Shown piece by piece: positions 9,749-20,196 of a DNA stretch of 64,000 bases (its first letter is position 1; every line of letters begins with the position of its first letter). Location of the stretch: positions 310,001 through 374,000 of the forward strand of contig NZ_JACRTD010000001.1 in NCBI RefSeq assembly GCF_014385085.1. The letters run 5' to 3'. Both the position numbers and the translations under genes were made by a program. The stretch is from Youxingia wuxianensis (GTDB lineage: Bacteria > Bacillota > Clostridia > Oscillospirales > Ruminococcaceae). The notes under the pieces are model-generated. The model was not told the DNA's origin. It saw only the letters and a program-made list of their open reading frames with translations, and made no database searches.

Positions 9749-10591
9749 ATGAAACAGAGAATCATTTCCTCTATAATAGGATTGGGCATCCTGTTTGTGG
9801 TTTTGATGTTTTTTGATACAATGCTGCTTAATGTTGCGCTCAGCGTTATTTCAGTGATGGCTTTGTATGAACTGCTGCACGCTACTGGATGTACAAAAAA
9901 CAAACTGTTTTCTATTTTGGTTTCGGCATTTGCCGCGGCAGTGCCGTTTTTTTCTGTACAGCTCTTTACCAGGAATTTAATGCTGATTTGTTATCTTTAT
10001 GTGCTTGCGCTGTTTTCGCTTCTTTTGGCCACTCATAACAAGCTTCATATTGACCAGGTCGCTATGGGATTTACGTTCAGCTTGCTGGTGCCGTTTTCTT
10101 TAACAATTTTTGTATATTTGCGGGATCGGGACGGCGCAGTGTTAGGGGCATTTTATGCTTTGATTATTTTGGGAAGCGCCTGGCTTTCAGATACTGGAGC
10201 CTATTTTGCCGGCCGGACATTTGGAAAACACAAGCTGGCCCCCTACATAAGCCCGAAAAAAACAGTGGAGGGTGCGGTCGGCGGCCTGTTGTTTGCAGAA
10301 GTTACTGTGTCTTTGGTAGCGTTTCTTTATTCTTTGGCGGTAGGCGCTCTAGGCAGCCCAATCGCAATAAATTATAAAGCGCTGCTGCTGGTGGTGCCTG
10401 TGTTATCCCTTGTGAGCATCTTAGGAGATTTGTCTGCGTCAATTATTAAGCGTCAGTATCATGTGAAAGATTTCGGTTCGATCATGCCTGGACATGGAGG
10501 AGTGATGGACCGTTTTGATAGTGCTTTGATGGTAGGACCGATGGTATTTTTAATCTGTATGCACCTGCCGCTGGCACAACTATTGCATTGA
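9749..10591 (+). CDS. cdsA: Phosphatidate cytidylyltransferase
   Basis: 280 residues, about eight membrane helices. CDP-diacylglycerol synthase of the inner membrane, feeding all phospholipids. The C-terminal signature is complete: SIIKRQYHVKDFGSIMPGHG then GVMDRFDS. The ATG at 9749 has GGAG (9738-9741) seven bases upstream and gives a first transmembrane helix straight away; the longer frame from 9701 has no ribosome binding site. It overlaps or nearly touches dxr. Confidence 0.95.
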   Translation: MKQRIISSIIGLGILFVVLMFFDTMLLNVALSVISVMALYELLHATGCTKNKLFSILVSAFAAAVPFFSVQLFTRNLMLICYLYVLALFSLLLATHNKLHIDQVAMGFTFSLLVPFSLTIFVYLRDRDGAVLGAFYALIILGSAWLSDTGAYFAGRTFGKHKLAPYISPKKTVEGAVGGLLFAEVTVSLVAFLYSLAVGALGSPIAINYKALLLVVPVLSLVSILGDLSASIIKRQYHVKDFGSIMPGHGGVMDRFDSALMVGPMVFLICMHLPLAQLLH

Positions 10592-10602
10592 GTGAGGTTA
10601 TT

Positions 10603-11769
10603 ATGGAGTTTGAAGGCAGTAAAAAGATAACGCTTTTGGGAAGCACAGGCTCCATTGGAACCCAAACGTTGGAATGCTGTTCCCACTTGGGATATAAGAT
10701 AAATGCGCTGGCCGCGAATAGAAGCGTAGCGCTTTTGGAAAAACAGGCGAGGGAATTTTCTCCTCGCTATGTTGTCGTTTCTGAGAAAGAAAGCTATTCC
10801 CAGCTGAAATTGGCCTTGCATGATACGGATATCAAGCTTTTGGCCGGGGTTGAGGGAATGTGTGAAGCGGCGGCGCTGCCGGAAAATGACCTGGTGGTCA
10901 ATTCTGTGGTGGGAATGGTGGGGCTTCGTCCGACGCTTGCCGCATTGCAGGCGAAAAAGACCTTGGCCCTTGCGAACAAAGAAACCCTGGTTGCCGCCGG
11001 AAAATTGGTGATGGACACTGCACGCGCCAATGGAGTGGATATTCTTCCCGTGGACAGTGAGCATTCGGCGATTTTTCAAAGTATGCAGGGCAGCAGCTCA
11101 AAAGAAGTACATAGTATCATTCTTACCGCTTCCGGCGGTCCATTTTTGGGAAAGACGGCGGCGGATTTGGAAAAGGTTACTCTGCAGCAGGCGCTCAAGC
11201 ATCCCAACTGGGAGATGGGTGCAAAAATTACGATAGACAGCTCCACTTTAATGAATAAAGGGTTGGAGTTTATCGAGGCCATGTGGCTGTTTCATCTACG
11301 TCCGGATCAAATTGAGGTGGTAGTTCATCCGCAAAGTGTGGTTCATTCCGCGGTGGAATATGTGGATGGTTCTATCATTGCCCAGATGGGAGTTCCGGAT
11401 ATGAAAATTCCCATACAGTATGCGCTGACTTATCCCAGGCGAAAACCTACCCCGGTAAAGCGGCTTTCTTTGACAGAGTATGGAAATTTAACCTTTTTAA
11501 AACCGGATTTGGATACTTTTGTCTGTTTGTCCAGCTGTATTGACGCAGTTATCCGGGGAGGACTGTATCCATGTGTGGTGAACAGCGCCAATGAACAGGC
11601 GGTGGCTTTGTTTTTACAGCAGAAGATCTCTTATACGGATATTGGAAAATGCGTCCGGTATGCATTGGATCATTATTCCTGCAGCCGGGATCGGTATACA
11701 TTGGAAGACGTACTTTTTACGGATCAGCAGGTGCGCGAGATGATAAAGGAATATTGTCTTACGCCTTAA
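10603..11769 (+). CDS. dxr: 1-deoxy-D-xylulose 5-phosphate reductoisomerase
   Basis: 388 residues. Second step of the non-mevalonate (MEP) pathway: DXP to 2-C-methyl-D-erythritol 4-phosphate with NADPH and a divalent metal. The NADPH loop LLGSTGSIGTQTL is at residues 11-23, the metal site VDSEHSAIFQ near residue 150, and the flap/substrate residues lie in ILTASGGPF and the HPNWEMGAKITIDSSTLMNK region. ATG 10603 is preferred since GTGAGG ends five bases before it; TTG 10588, overlapping the cdsA stop, is the alternative. It shares the operon with uppS and ispG, so isoprenoid supply and use are linked. Confidence 0.95.
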   Translation: MEFEGSKKITLLGSTGSIGTQTLECCSHLGYKINALAANRSVALLEKQAREFSPRYVVVSEKESYSQLKLALHDTDIKLLAGVEGMCEAAALPENDLVVNSVVGMVGLRPTLAALQAKKTLALANKETLVAAGKLVMDTARANGVDILPVDSEHSAIFQSMQGSSSKEVHSIILTASGGPFLGKTAADLEKVTLQQALKHPNWEMGAKITIDSSTLMNKGLEFIEAMWLFHLRPDQIEVVVHPQSVVHSAVEYVDGSIIAQMGVPDMKIPIQYALTYPRRKPTPVKRLSLTEYGNLTFLKPDLDTFVCLSSCIDAVIRGGLYPCVVNSANEQAVALFLQQKISYTDIGKCVRYALDHYSCSRDRYTLEDVLFTDQQVREMIKEYCLTP

Positions 11770-11782
11770 GAATACTATAACA

Positions 11783-11800
11783 TAGGGGCAGCCGCCCCTA
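11783..11800 (+). other. Small hairpin between dxr and rseP
   Basis: TAGGGGC (11783-11789) and GCCCCTA (11794-11800), loop AGCC, followed by only a weak TTTGATT. Probably a partial terminator or mRNA stability stem inside the operon. Confidence 0.5.
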
Positions 11801-11827
11801 TTTGATTATATGAATGGTGAGTGACTT

Positions 11828-12853
11828 ATGAGCACAATGGTACAAATTATTATAGCGGTACTGGTTTTTGGTCTTTTGATTTTTATCCATGAGCTGGGGC
11901 ATTTTACGGTAGGAAAACTTTCCGGCATGAAAGTCAATGAATTCGCTATTGGGATGGGACCGACGCTTTGGTCGAAGCAAAAAGGGGAAACAAAATATTC
12001 TCTTCGAGCACTTCCTATTGGCGGCTATGTAGCGGTAGAAGGGGAGGATGAAGGCAGTACAGACCCTCGGGCGTTTGGAAATGTGGCGTTATGGAAAAGG
12101 ATTATATTTGTATGCGCCGGTGCTTTTATGAACGTGGTGCTGGGATTTTTAATTCTTTCTATCCTTGTAGGACTGCGTACCAATCTGCCGACTACAGTGG
12201 TGGCCCAGTTTAAAGAAGAAGCCACCAGCAGTTCTCAGCTTCAGGTAAACGATAAAATTTTAAGCATTAATGGAAGCAGGGTATTTACTTCAAATGATAT
12301 CGTCTTTTCCCTGATCAGCGACCGGGACGGAGCGGTAGATATGACGGTGGTTCGGGATGGGAACAAACTTTCCTTGGAAGGAATAGAATTCGGTATGACT
12401 ACCGATGAAAACGGGCAGAAATTTATCAATTTAGATTTTTATGTGTATTCCACCCCAAAAACTTTTTGGGGCAGCGTTCAATACACGGTGATGTGGATGT
12501 TTTCCATTGTACGGCAGGTATGGATGTCGCTGATTAATCTGATTACTGGAAACTTTGCTTTAAGCGAACTTTCCGGACCGGTAGGGGTTTCCAGCGCTAT
12601 AGGTCAGGCGGCGGCGGATCATTTTACCACCTTGCTGACGCTGGTCGGGTTTATTACAGTAAATATCGGCGTGTTTAACCTGCTTCCGCTGCCTGCACTG
12701 GATGGAGGTCGGTTGATTTTCTTATTAATCGAGCTTGTAATTCGCCGTCCGGTCAACCCCAAATATGAAGGGATTATCCATGCGACGGGCTTTCTTCTGC
12801 TGATGGGATTGATGCTGGTAGTAACTTTTAATGATATTGTAAAATTGTTTTAA
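11828..12853 (+). CDS. rseP: RIP (site-2) zinc metalloprotease RseP/RasP
   Basis: 341 residues. Intramembrane protease with HELGH at residues 21-25 in TM1, a PDZ domain in the middle (about residues 120-200, KILSINGSRVFTSNDIVFSL), and the third metal ligand in NLLPLPALDGGRLIF near residue 285. Homologues cut anti-sigma factors, FtsL and leftover signal peptides within the membrane. Position between dxr and ispG is the conserved Firmicute arrangement. ATG 11828 lies six bases after GGTGAG. Confidence 0.93.
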   Translation: MSTMVQIIIAVLVFGLLIFIHELGHFTVGKLSGMKVNEFAIGMGPTLWSKQKGETKYSLRALPIGGYVAVEGEDEGSTDPRAFGNVALWKRIIFVCAGAFMNVVLGFLILSILVGLRTNLPTTVVAQFKEEATSSSQLQVNDKILSINGSRVFTSNDIVFSLISDRDGAVDMTVVRDGNKLSLEGIEFGMTTDENGQKFINLDFYVYSTPKTFWGSVQYTVMWMFSIVRQVWMSLINLITGNFALSELSGPVGVSSAIGQAAADHFTTLLTLVGFITVNIGVFNLLPLPALDGGRLIFLLIELVIRRPVNPKYEGIIHATGFLLLMGLMLVVTFNDIVKLF

Positions 12854-12868
12854 CAGGGACGGTGCGGT

Positions 12869-13906
12869 ATGTCAAATGAAGTAGCGATTGGAAAGGTAAA
12901 CATCGGTGGGGGAAATCCGGTTGCAATCCAATCTATGCTGGGAATATCCGCCGAAGATTTGGAGGGAAATATTTCCCAGGCAAAGGCGCTGCAGCAGGCG
13001 GGATGTGAAATTCTGCGGGTAGCGGTGCCCGACTTGAATGCTGTAAAGTTGATTCCCGCCATTAAAAATGAAGTTTCTATCCCTCTGGTGGCGGATATCC
13101 ATTTTGATTATAAAATTGCTTTGGAGTGCGCCGCTGCCGGGGCGGATAAAATCCGTATTAATCCAGGAAATATCGGAGAAAAGGATAAAATCAGGCAGGT
13201 AGCGCGTATTTGCCAAAGAAAAGGGATTCCTATTCGAATCGGAGTAAATTCTGGTTCGGTAGAAAAGAATATTCTGCAAAAATACGGTGCGCCGACCCCG
13301 GAGGCTTTAGTGGAAAGCGGGATATATCATGTCCGACTGTTAGAAGAATTTGATTTTGATAAGATTGTACTTTCCATCAAATCCTCTCACGTGCCCACGA
13401 TGATTAAGGCTTACCGGTTGGCGGATCAAGAACTTCCTTATCCTCTCCATTTGGGGGTTACGGAAGCGGGAACCGCTCGTATGGGACTGATTAAATCTGC
13501 TATTGGAATCGGTTCGCTTTTGGCGGATGGAATAGGGGATACTATTCGTGTATCCCTTACGGATAGCCCGCTGGAGGAGATCAAAGCCGCAAAGGATATC
13601 TTAAAATCTCTTGGCCTTCGCCGGGAAGGGATAGAGATTATCTCCTGTCCTACCTGCGGTCGAACAAAAATTGATTTGATCTCTTTGGCAAAACAGGTGG
13701 AGGACCGGTTGGAAAACTGTTCCAAGCCGCTGAGAGTAGCGGTGATGGGATGCGCGGTTAACGGGCCGGGGGAAGCCAGAGAAGCGGACATCGGAATCGC
13801 GGGAGGCGATGGATGCGCTTTGCTGTTTGAAAAAGGAGAAATTGTTGGAAAGTACCGGGAAGAAGAAATTATTGACGTTTTAATCAAACGGATTGAGGAA
13901 ATGTAA
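12869..13906 (+). CDS. ispG: (E)-4-hydroxy-3-methylbut-2-enyl-diphosphate synthase
   Basis: 345 residues, the short bacterial form without the plant/chlamydial insert. Converts MEcPP to HMBPP using a [4Fe-4S] cluster. Cluster ligands visible: C260 and C263 in SCPTCGRTKID, C295 in MGCAVNGPGEA, with E302 as the likely fourth ligand. The N-terminal TIM barrel includes PVAIQSM, SIPLVADIHFDYKIAL and KIRINPGNIG. Shares the operon with dxr; no ispH is in the window. The ribosome binding site is weak (GGGACGG), suggesting coupling to rseP, which ends 15 bases upstream. Confidence 0.96.
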   Translation: MSNEVAIGKVNIGGGNPVAIQSMLGISAEDLEGNISQAKALQQAGCEILRVAVPDLNAVKLIPAIKNEVSIPLVADIHFDYKIALECAAAGADKIRINPGNIGEKDKIRQVARICQRKGIPIRIGVNSGSVEKNILQKYGAPTPEALVESGIYHVRLLEEFDFDKIVLSIKSSHVPTMIKAYRLADQELPYPLHLGVTEAGTARMGLIKSAIGIGSLLADGIGDTIRVSLTDSPLEEIKAAKDILKSLGLRREGIEIISCPTCGRTKIDLISLAKQVEDRLENCSKPLRVAVMGCAVNGPGEAREADIGIAGGDGCALLFEKGEIVGKYREEEIIDVLIKRIEEM

Positions 13907-13924
13907 TTTTTGAGGTGTTGAAGA

Positions 13925-16900
13925 TTGGCGCTGTTTAAAGATATTTTCGATTCTTACATAGAGACCTCGCAGCAGGATGGGATATCCTGCTGCGAGGTTT
14001 GTTCGGTTTTGGCCAATCGGGAAAAACGAACGATGGACATTAAGCTGAAATCCCCTGTACTGCTCCCTCGAGAAGATCTGCTGAAATTGCAGCGGACATT
14101 GGGAGAAAAATTGCAGCTTCAGGAACTTCGGCTTTTACCCGTTTATGAAAAAGAGCAGTTTACCAGCGATTATCTTTTGGAGATTATCGCTCTATTGGCC
14201 TTTCGCGGCGAACCGGTGAACGGTTTTTTTGAGGGCTGCAAATGCGACCTGCAGGAAGAGGTCTTAACTATTTATCTCACCCATGGGGGACAAGAACATC
14301 TGGAAACAATGGGATGTTCCCGCAAGATTTCCCAGATCATCCAAGAGGAATTTGACTTGCAGCTAAAAGTTCGCTTTGACGGGGTATTGGATATTGCCCA
14401 AGATAGTAAGGAATATCAGGATGTGATGAAAAAGGTCAAATCTCAGCCGATAAAATATACCCCTCCGGCGCCGTCCGCCGCTAATACCAAGGAGGAAAAA
14501 TCTGCTGCTCCCGTCCCTACCCGGATCAGTTTTGAGATGGGGGATCTGCCTTTTGAACCCAACTCTATGGTGACAATCATGGGGCCGGCGCCCAAAGGAC
14601 ATCCCCATCCGATGAACGAGGTAAACATTGAAAGCGGGAAGGTAACCGTTTGGGGGGATATTTTTAAGATTGATCGGCGTACCAGCCGGGATGAAAAAAC
14701 ATTGATCCTTACCTTTTTTGTCACCGATTATACCAGTTCTTTTACCGCCAAGATTATTGGGCGGATGGATAAAAAAATAAAAGCGCTGGAAGAGATAAAA
14801 ACTGGGGATACTGTGGTCATTTCCGGCCTGGTGGAATACGATCGGTTTGATAAAGAGGCGGTGCTTCGTCCGGACAGCATCGCTAAAGTGAAAAAAATCC
14901 CGCGAATGGATCACTGTGAGCAAAAGAGGGTAGAACTGCACTGCCATTCCAACATGTCGGCCATGGACGGGATCACCCCGGCGGCCAAGTTGGTGGAACA
15001 AGCCTACCGTTTTGGACATAAGGCGATTGCCATCACTGATCATGGAGTGGTTCAGGCATTTCCGGATTGCATGAATGCGGTAAATAAGATTAAGTCCAAA
15101 GGCGGTGAATTTAAAGTAATTTACGGGGTGGAATCCTATTTTGTGGACGATATTGTCCATGCGGTCAGCGGCAGGGCTACCGGGGACTTCAGCCGGGAAA
15201 TTATTGTATTTGACCTGGAAACTACCGGCCTTTCGGCCGCTACCGAGCGAATTACGGAAATTGGCGCGGTGAAAATTTCCGGGGGAGAAATTGTGCAGCG
15301 GTTTAATACTTTTGTCAATCCGGAAAGGGCGATCCCTTACGAGATTACCAAGCTCACGGGGATCACAGACGACGATGTGCGGGATGCTCCTTCCCAGCAG
15401 GAAGCCCTGGAAATGTTTTATGAGTTTTGCGGCGGAGAGGCGGCTGTCCTGGTGGCTCATAATGCCAATTTCGATATGAGTTTTTTAAAGCAGACCGCCA
15501 AACGATGCAAAATGTCCTGCAATTTTACAGCTATTGACACGCTGGTAATGGCCAGATCTTTATTCCCGCATCTTAAAAAATATAAACTGGATATAGTAGC
15601 AAAAGAGGTCGGAATCCAAGAATTTAACCACCATCGAGCCTGTGACGACGCTGAAGTGCTGGCGAAGATTTTTTTACATATGATCGAGATGCTTCGATCT
15701 GAGCGCACGTGTAATTGCATTGAGAAAATAAATTCCTCTTTGGCGGCGGTGGATGTAAAAAAAGCGCCGATGTACCATCAAATACTCCTGGTGAAAAATC
15801 TAACAGGATTAAAAAATCTATACAAATTGGTTTCTATGGCTCATTTGGACTACTATGCCAAAAAGCCGCGTATTCCTAAAAGCCAGCTGATGGCCCATCG
15901 GGATGGATTGTTAGTGGGAAGCGCGTGTGAAGCTGGACAACTTTATAGGGCTGTGATCGAAGGAAAAAGCTGGGGAGATCTATGCGATATTGCTAAGTTC
16001 TACGATTATCTAGAAATTCAGCCTTTAGGCAATAATGAGTTTATGGTACGTTCCAATCAGGTAGAAAGTATCGAAACTATCAAAGAGTATAACCAGACGA
16101 TCGTGCGTTTGGGAGAAAAATTAGGGATACCAGTGGTCGCTACCTGTGACGTTCACTTTCTGAATGAAAGCGATGCAAAATATCGAGCGGTACTGATGGC
16201 CGGAATGGGCTTTTCTGATGCGGATCAACAGGCTCCTTTATATTTGCGTACCACCGATGAAATGCTTCGGGAATTTGACTATCTTGGAGAAGAAAAGGCT
16301 CATGAGATCGTGATTGACAATCCTAATAAGATTGCAGATCTCATCGAGGATATCAAGCCTATTCCTGATGGTACCTTTACCCCCACTATTGAGGGATCTG
16401 AGGAAAGCTTGCAGGAGATCACCTGGGGAAAAGCCCGGGAAATCTATGGGGAAGATGTGCCGGAAATTGTGGCCAAGCGCCTGGATCGGGAACTTTCCTC
16501 TATTATCAAGCATGGATTTGCCGTACTTTATATGATCGCTCAAAAGCTAGTGGCGAAAAGTGAGGAAATGGGTTACCATGTAGGATCCCGTGGCTCGGTA
16601 GGTTCCTCCTTTGTGGCCACTATGGCGGGGATTTCCGAAGTAAATCCGCTGCCGCCTCATTATGTTTGCCCTAAGTGCAAACACAGCGAGTTTATTACAG
16701 ATGGTTCGGTGGGGTCGGGATTTGACCTGCCGCCGAAAAATTGTCCGATATGTAAAACTTTATATAGACAGGATGGCCATGATATTCCCTTTGAAACCTT
16801 CTTAGGATTTGATGGGGACAAGGCGCCGGATATTGACCTGAACTTTTCCGGGGATGCGCAAGGGCAGATACATAAATATACAGAGGAACTTTTCGGTTCC

Positions 16901-18256
16901 TCCCATGTATTTAAAGCGGGAACGATCTCTACAGTTGCAGAAAAGACCGCTTATGGCTTTGTGATTAAATACGCTCAGGAGAGGGGCTTGGTGCTGACCA
17001 AGGCGGAGGAAGAACGGCTGGCGCTGGGCTGTACTGGTGTAAAACGAACTACCGGTCAGCATCCGGGAGGCATGGTTGTTGTACCCTCCAATATGGAAGT
17101 GTACGATTTTACCGCGGTACAGCGTCCGGCGGATGACGCCACTTCTGATATTACCACCACCCATTTTGACTTTCATTCCCTTCATGATACCATTCTGAAA
17201 TTGGATGAGCTGGGACACGATGTTCCTACCATGTATAAGTATTTGGAGGATATGACTGGAGAGAACGTCAACGACATTCCTATGAGCGATCCAAAGGTAA
17301 TGAGCCTATTTACCTCTCCAGAAGCGCTAGGGGTTAGCTCGGAGGACATCGACTGTAAAACCGGGACCTTAGCTCTGCCGGAAATGGGGACCAGCTTTGT
17401 GCGGGGAATGTTATTGGAATCCCAGCCAAAGAAATTTTCCGATTTGCTGCAAATTTCCGGACTTTCTCATGGCACCGATGTGTGGTTAGGCAACGCCCAG
17501 GAGCTGATTAGAAACAAAACATGTACTATTTCTGAGGTAATCGGTACTCGTGACAGCATTATGACCTATTTGATTTACAAAGGATTAGAGCCTAAAATGG
17601 CTTTCAAAATTATGGAGATCACCCGTAAGGGAAAAGCGCCGGTACTGCTTACCGAAGAGCATATAAAGGCCATGCGGGACTGTGATGTGCCTCAGTGGTA
17701 TATTGATAGCTGCCTGAAGATCAAATACATGTTTCCCAAGGCTCATGCGGCGGCGTATGTAATCGCGTCTATCCGGCTCGGATGGTTCAAAGTTTATCGT
17801 CCGCTGGAGTTTTACGCAGTAATTTTCACGGTGCGGGGAAGCGATCTGGACGCGGAAGCGGCGGTAGGCGGGCAGCGAGTCACAAAACAGCGGATGCAGA
17901 ACCTGATCCAAATGGGAAATGAGCGTTCCGCCAAGGATAACGACGTGCTTACCATGCTCCAGATCATCAACGAATGCCAGGCAAGAGGGATTGAGTTTTT
18001 GCCGGTGGATCTGTATAAATCCCATTATAAAACCTACCTTGTGGAGGATGGGAAAATCCGGCTTCCGTTTATGGCGCTTAAAGGAGTAGGAGAAGCGGCG
18101 GCGAAAAGTTTATATGAGCAGGCAAAAAAGGAAGAATTTATTTCCGCGGATGATATTATCAACCGGGCAGGGGTGTCTAAATCTGTAATTGAGATGCTGC
18201 GTACTTCCGGTGCTTTGGGCGATTTACCTGAAACATCCCAAGTAAGTTTCTTTTAA
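13925..18256 (+). CDS. polC: DNA polymerase III PolC-type alpha subunit
   Basis: 1443 residues, the Gram-positive replicative polymerase with built-in proofreading. Order of domains: N-terminal region; OB fold (about 235-325); PHP domain starting [15 protein letters not shown] near 335; DEDDh 3'-5' exonuclease inserted in PHP ([20 protein letters not shown] near 428, [10 protein letters not shown] near 570); a four-cysteine zinc site (CPKC near 913 and CPIC near 938); the catalytic palm with PDIDLNFSG near 968; and [20 protein letters not shown] near 1270. Start TTG 13925 has GAGGTG (13912-13917) seven bases upstream. A 15-bp perfect hairpin sits about 40 bases into the coding sequence. Last gene before the his operon. 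Confidence 0.98.
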   Translation: MALFKDIFDSYIETSQQDGISCCEVCSVLANREKRTMDIKLKSPVLLPREDLLKLQRTLGEKLQLQELRLLPVYEKEQFTSDYLLEIIALLAFRGEPVNGFFEGCKCDLQEEVLTIYLTHGGQEHLETMGCSRKISQIIQEEFDLQLKVRFDGVLDIAQDSKEYQDVMKKVKSQPIKYTPPAPSAANTKEEKSAAPVPTRISFEMGDLPFEPNSMVTIMGPAPKGHPHPMNEVNIESGKVTVWGDIFKIDRRTSRDEKTLILTFFVTDYTSSFTAKIIGRMDKKIKALEEIKTGDTVVISGLVEYDRFDKEAVLRPDSIAKVKKIPRMDHCEQKRVELHCHSNMSAMDGITPAAKLVEQAYRFGHKAIAITDHGVVQAFPDCMNAVNKIKSKGGEFKVIYGVESYFVDDIVHAVSGRATGDFSREIIVFDLETTGLSAATERITEIGAVKISGGEIVQRFNTFVNPERAIPYEITKLTGITDDDVRDAPSQQEALEMFYEFCGGEAAVLVAHNANFDMSFLKQTAKRCKMSCNFTAIDTLVMARSLFPHLKKYKLDIVAKEVGIQEFNHHRACDDAEVLAKIFLHMIEMLRSERTCNCIEKINSSLAAVDVKKAPMYHQILLVKNLTGLKNLYKLVSMAHLDYYAKKPRIPKSQLMAHRDGLLVGSACEAGQLYRAVIEGKSWGDLCDIAKFYDYLEIQPLGNNEFMVRSNQVESIETIKEYNQTIVRLGEKLGIPVVATCDVHFLNESDAKYRAVLMAGMGFSDADQQAPLYLRTTDEMLREFDYLGEEKAHEIVIDNPNKIADLIEDIKPIPDGTFTPTIEGSEESLQEITWGKAREIYGEDVPEIVAKRLDRELSSIIKHGFAVLYMIAQKLVAKSEEMGYHVGSRGSVGSSFVATMAGISEVNPLPPHYVCPKCKHSEFITDGSVGSGFDLPPKNCPICKTLYRQDGHDIPFETFLGFDGDKAPDIDLNFSGDAQGQIHKYTEELFGSSHVFKAGTISTVAEKTAYGFVIKYAQERGLVLTKAEEERLALGCTGVKRTTGQHPGGMVVVPSNMEVYDFTAVQRPADDATSDITTTHFDFHSLHDTILKLDELGHDVPTMYKYLEDMTGENVNDIPMSDPKVMSLFTSPEALGVSSEDIDCKTGTLALPEMGTSFVRGMLLESQPKKFSDLLQISGLSHGTDVWLGNAQELIRNKTCTISEVIGTRDSIMTYLIYKGLEPKMAFKIMEITRKGKAPVLLTEEHIKAMRDCDVPQWYIDSCLKIKYMFPKAHAAAYVIASIRLGWFKVYRPLEFYAVIFTVRGSDLDAEAAVGGQRVTKQRMQNLIQMGNERSAKDNDVLTMLQIINECQARGIEFLPVDLYKSHYKTYLVEDGKIRLPFMALKGVGEAAAKSLYEQAKKEEFISADDIINRAGVSKSVIEMLRTSGALGDLPETSQVSFF
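13964..13998 (+). other. Very stable hairpin inside the start of polC
   Basis: Arms ACCTCGCAGCAGGAT (13964-13978) and ATCCTGCTGCGAGGT (13984-13998) are exact complements with a five-base loop GGGAT; two further pairs extend it. It encodes residues 14-25 of PolC and has no U-tract behind it. Confidence 0.85.
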
Positions 18257-18288
18257 ACACAGCGAAACTACAAAGATTAAGGGACGCA

Positions 18289-18318
18289 TTGACAAAGAAG
18301 TGTTTACTGTGCTACTAT
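18289..18318 (+). promoter_or_regulatory. Promoter of the histidine operon
   Basis: TTGACA (18289-18294), 18-bp spacer, TACTAT (18313-18318). The -10 box lies inside a perfect 30-bp palindrome, so a bound repressor would block it. Confidence 0.75.
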
Positions 18319-18332
18319 AGTAGCACAGTAAA
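18303..18332. promoter_or_regulatory. Perfect 30-bp palindromic operator candidate upstream of hisZ
   Basis: TTTACTGTGCTACTA (18303-18317) is followed with no spacer by its exact reverse complement (18318-18332). It covers the -10 box and the expected transcription start of the his operon. The inner CTACTATAGTAG resembles the paired CTAG-type half-sites of TrpR-superfamily proteins, and a TrpR-like HisR/YerC regulator of histidine genes is known in Firmicutes; assignment to that family is inference. Confidence 0.75.
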
Positions 18333-18353
18333 GTACATTCGTTGGAGGCCGCT

Positions 18354-19559
18354 ATGAAATACTATGACAAGATTACTCCTGACGGCACAAAAGACCTTTT
18401 GTTTGACGAGTGCGTGCTGCGCTCCAAGGTGACGCAAACGCTGACGGAGATGTTCCGCTCTCGGGGTTACCGCCAGGTGATTACGCCGGTGATTGAGTTT
18501 TATGACGTATTTGGAAAATCGGCCTATTTCCCGCCGGAAAATATGTATAAGCTGATGGACAATAGCGGGCGCCTGATGGTACTGCGTCCGGACTGTACGA
18601 TACCAATCGTGCGTCTGATGGCTACCCGGCTTAAAAATATCCCCATGCCTGTGCGGTTGTATTATTGCCATAATGTTTACCGTGTGTCCCATGATATGCG
18701 GGGGAAGAGCAATGAAATTTATCAGACCGGTGTGGAGCTGATTGGAAGCAGCTCCCTGCACAGCGATTTGGAAATTGTAGAATTGGCGGCTTCTGGGCTT
18801 TCGGAAATCAGCGGGGATAAATATCGGATAGAACTGTGTCATATCGGTTATTTTAAGTCGCTTATTGACAGCTTGGATACGGATGACGATACCAAAGAGG
18901 AGATCCGCTGTAATGTGGAACAGAAAAACTATGCAGCCCTTAACGATCTATTGGAACAGTTTAATGAAAGCCCTGCAGCGACAGCGCTGAAATATCTCCC
19001 TCGGCTGTTCGGGGGGGAAGAAGTGTTTGCTAAAGCGTATGAACTTTTTTCAAGCAACGGCGCCGCGGACAGCTTGGACTATCTTAGATCAATTTACGAA
19101 AGCCTTCGGGAACTGGGACTTGCCGATCGGGTGATTATTGATCTGGGGCTGGTCAATCAGGCGGAATATTATACAGGGATTATTTTCCGGGGCTATTTTT
19201 CTGGACTTGGGGAACCGGTGCTTTCCGGGGGACGGTATGATAATTTAATCAGCGATTTTGGTTTGCCCATACCAGCCATCGGTTTTGCATTCAATGTGGA
19301 TCTGGCCACAGAGAAAAGCCGGGGAATGGCGTTGGAAGGCCAGGCGCCGGATATTTTGGTGTTTTCTGTGGAAGAAAGACTGCCGGAAGCGATTAATTAT
19401 ATAAAAACCTTAACGCAAAACGGACTTACCGTAGAAAACTGTGTATTGGACGACTATGATCAGGCGGTCGCATATGCAAAGAAACGGGGCATTTCCCAAA
19501 TCCATGTAATGGATGAAGAAATTGAAATTATTCAGTTAGGAGAGGGGCAGGGAAGATGA
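18354..19559 (+). CDS. hisZ: ATP phosphoribosyltransferase regulatory subunit (HisRS-like)
   Basis: 401 residues, class II aminoacyl-tRNA synthetase fold without tRNA-charging role. HisZ pairs with the short HisG to form the hetero-octameric first enzyme of histidine synthesis and confers histidine feedback. Seen: TPDGTKDLLFDEC, FRSRGYRQVITPVIEFYDVF, the motif-2 region VLRPDCTIPIVRLMATRL, and YYTGIIFRGYFSGLGEPVLS then GGRYDNL. The anticodon-binding domain is shortened and divergent, unlike true HisS. ATG 18354 follows GGAGG; TTG 18342 overlaps that site and is unlikely. Confidence 0.94.
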   Translation: MKYYDKITPDGTKDLLFDECVLRSKVTQTLTEMFRSRGYRQVITPVIEFYDVFGKSAYFPPENMYKLMDNSGRLMVLRPDCTIPIVRLMATRLKNIPMPVRLYYCHNVYRVSHDMRGKSNEIYQTGVELIGSSSLHSDLEIVELAASGLSEISGDKYRIELCHIGYFKSLIDSLDTDDDTKEEIRCNVEQKNYAALNDLLEQFNESPAATALKYLPRLFGGEEVFAKAYELFSSNGAADSLDYLRSIYESLRELGLADRVIIDLGLVNQAEYYTGIIFRGYFSGLGEPVLSGGRYDNLISDFGLPIPAIGFAFNVDLATEKSRGMALEGQAPDILVFSVEERLPEAINYIKTLTQNGLTVENCVLDDYDQAVAYAKKRGISQIHVMDEEIEIIQLGEGQGR

Positions 19560-20194
19560 AACCGATTAGAATTGCCCTTACCAAAGGGCGGCTGGAGCAG
19601 GACAGCGTTCAAATGTTCCAGCAGCTGGGATACGACTGTACCGCTCTCCGGGAAAAGGGACGAAAATTAATTTTTCCAGTGGGAAACGCCAATATGGAAA
19701 TTGTATTAGCGAAAGCGGCGGATGTGGTTACCTATGTGGAAAACGGAGTGTGCGATATCGGCGTAGTGGGAAAAGATACGATTATGGAGATGGGCGGTAC
19801 CTTTTATGAGGTGGCGGATTTAGGTTTTGGAAAATGCCGGTTCGCTTTGGCTGTGCCGATGGGGGTAGATTTTTATAAAGGGTATCATACCCGGCGGATT
19901 GCTTCTAAATATGTCAACGTCTCTCGTTCCTTTTTTGAAAAGAAGGAGATGGATGTGGAGATTGTCAAAATTGAGGGATCGGTAGAATTGGCCCCCATTT
20001 TAGGGCTTTCGGACGCTATTGTGGATATTGTGGAAACGGGGACCACCTTAAAGGAAAACGGACTTATTATTCAGGAGTTTCTCGGCGAAATCAGCGCTAG
20101 GCTGATTGTAAATATCGCCAGTTTAAAGCTTCGCAAAGAGGAAATTGATACGTTCATTTCTAAGATAGAACATTATTTGGGAACGGAAGTGTAA
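19556..20194 (+). CDS. hisG: ATP phosphoribosyltransferase, short form
   Basis: 212 residues, lacking the C-terminal regulatory domain, as expected with HisZ present. Catalyses ATP + PRPP to phosphoribosyl-ATP, the committed step. IRIALTKGRLEQDSVQMFQQ is the N-terminus; GVCDIGVVGKDTIME and ADAIVDIVETGTTLKENGL (here SDAIVDIVETGTTLKENGL) form the PRPP site. It overlaps hisZ by four bases (ATGA), matching 1:1 subunit needs. Confidence 0.96.
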   Translation: MKPIRIALTKGRLEQDSVQMFQQLGYDCTALREKGRKLIFPVGNANMEIVLAKAADVVTYVENGVCDIGVVGKDTIMEMGGTFYEVADLGFGKCRFALAVPMGVDFYKGYHTRRIASKYVNVSRSFFEKKEMDVEIVKIEGSVELAPILGLSDAIVDIVETGTTLKENGLIIQEFLGEISARLIVNIASLKLRKEEIDTFISKIEHYLGTEV

Positions 20195-20196
20195 AG

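Noticed and set aside
14363..15460. Minus-strand open frame of 365 codons opposite polC
   Set aside because: Lies fully within the polC coding strand, in a well-conserved region; no start site or domain.
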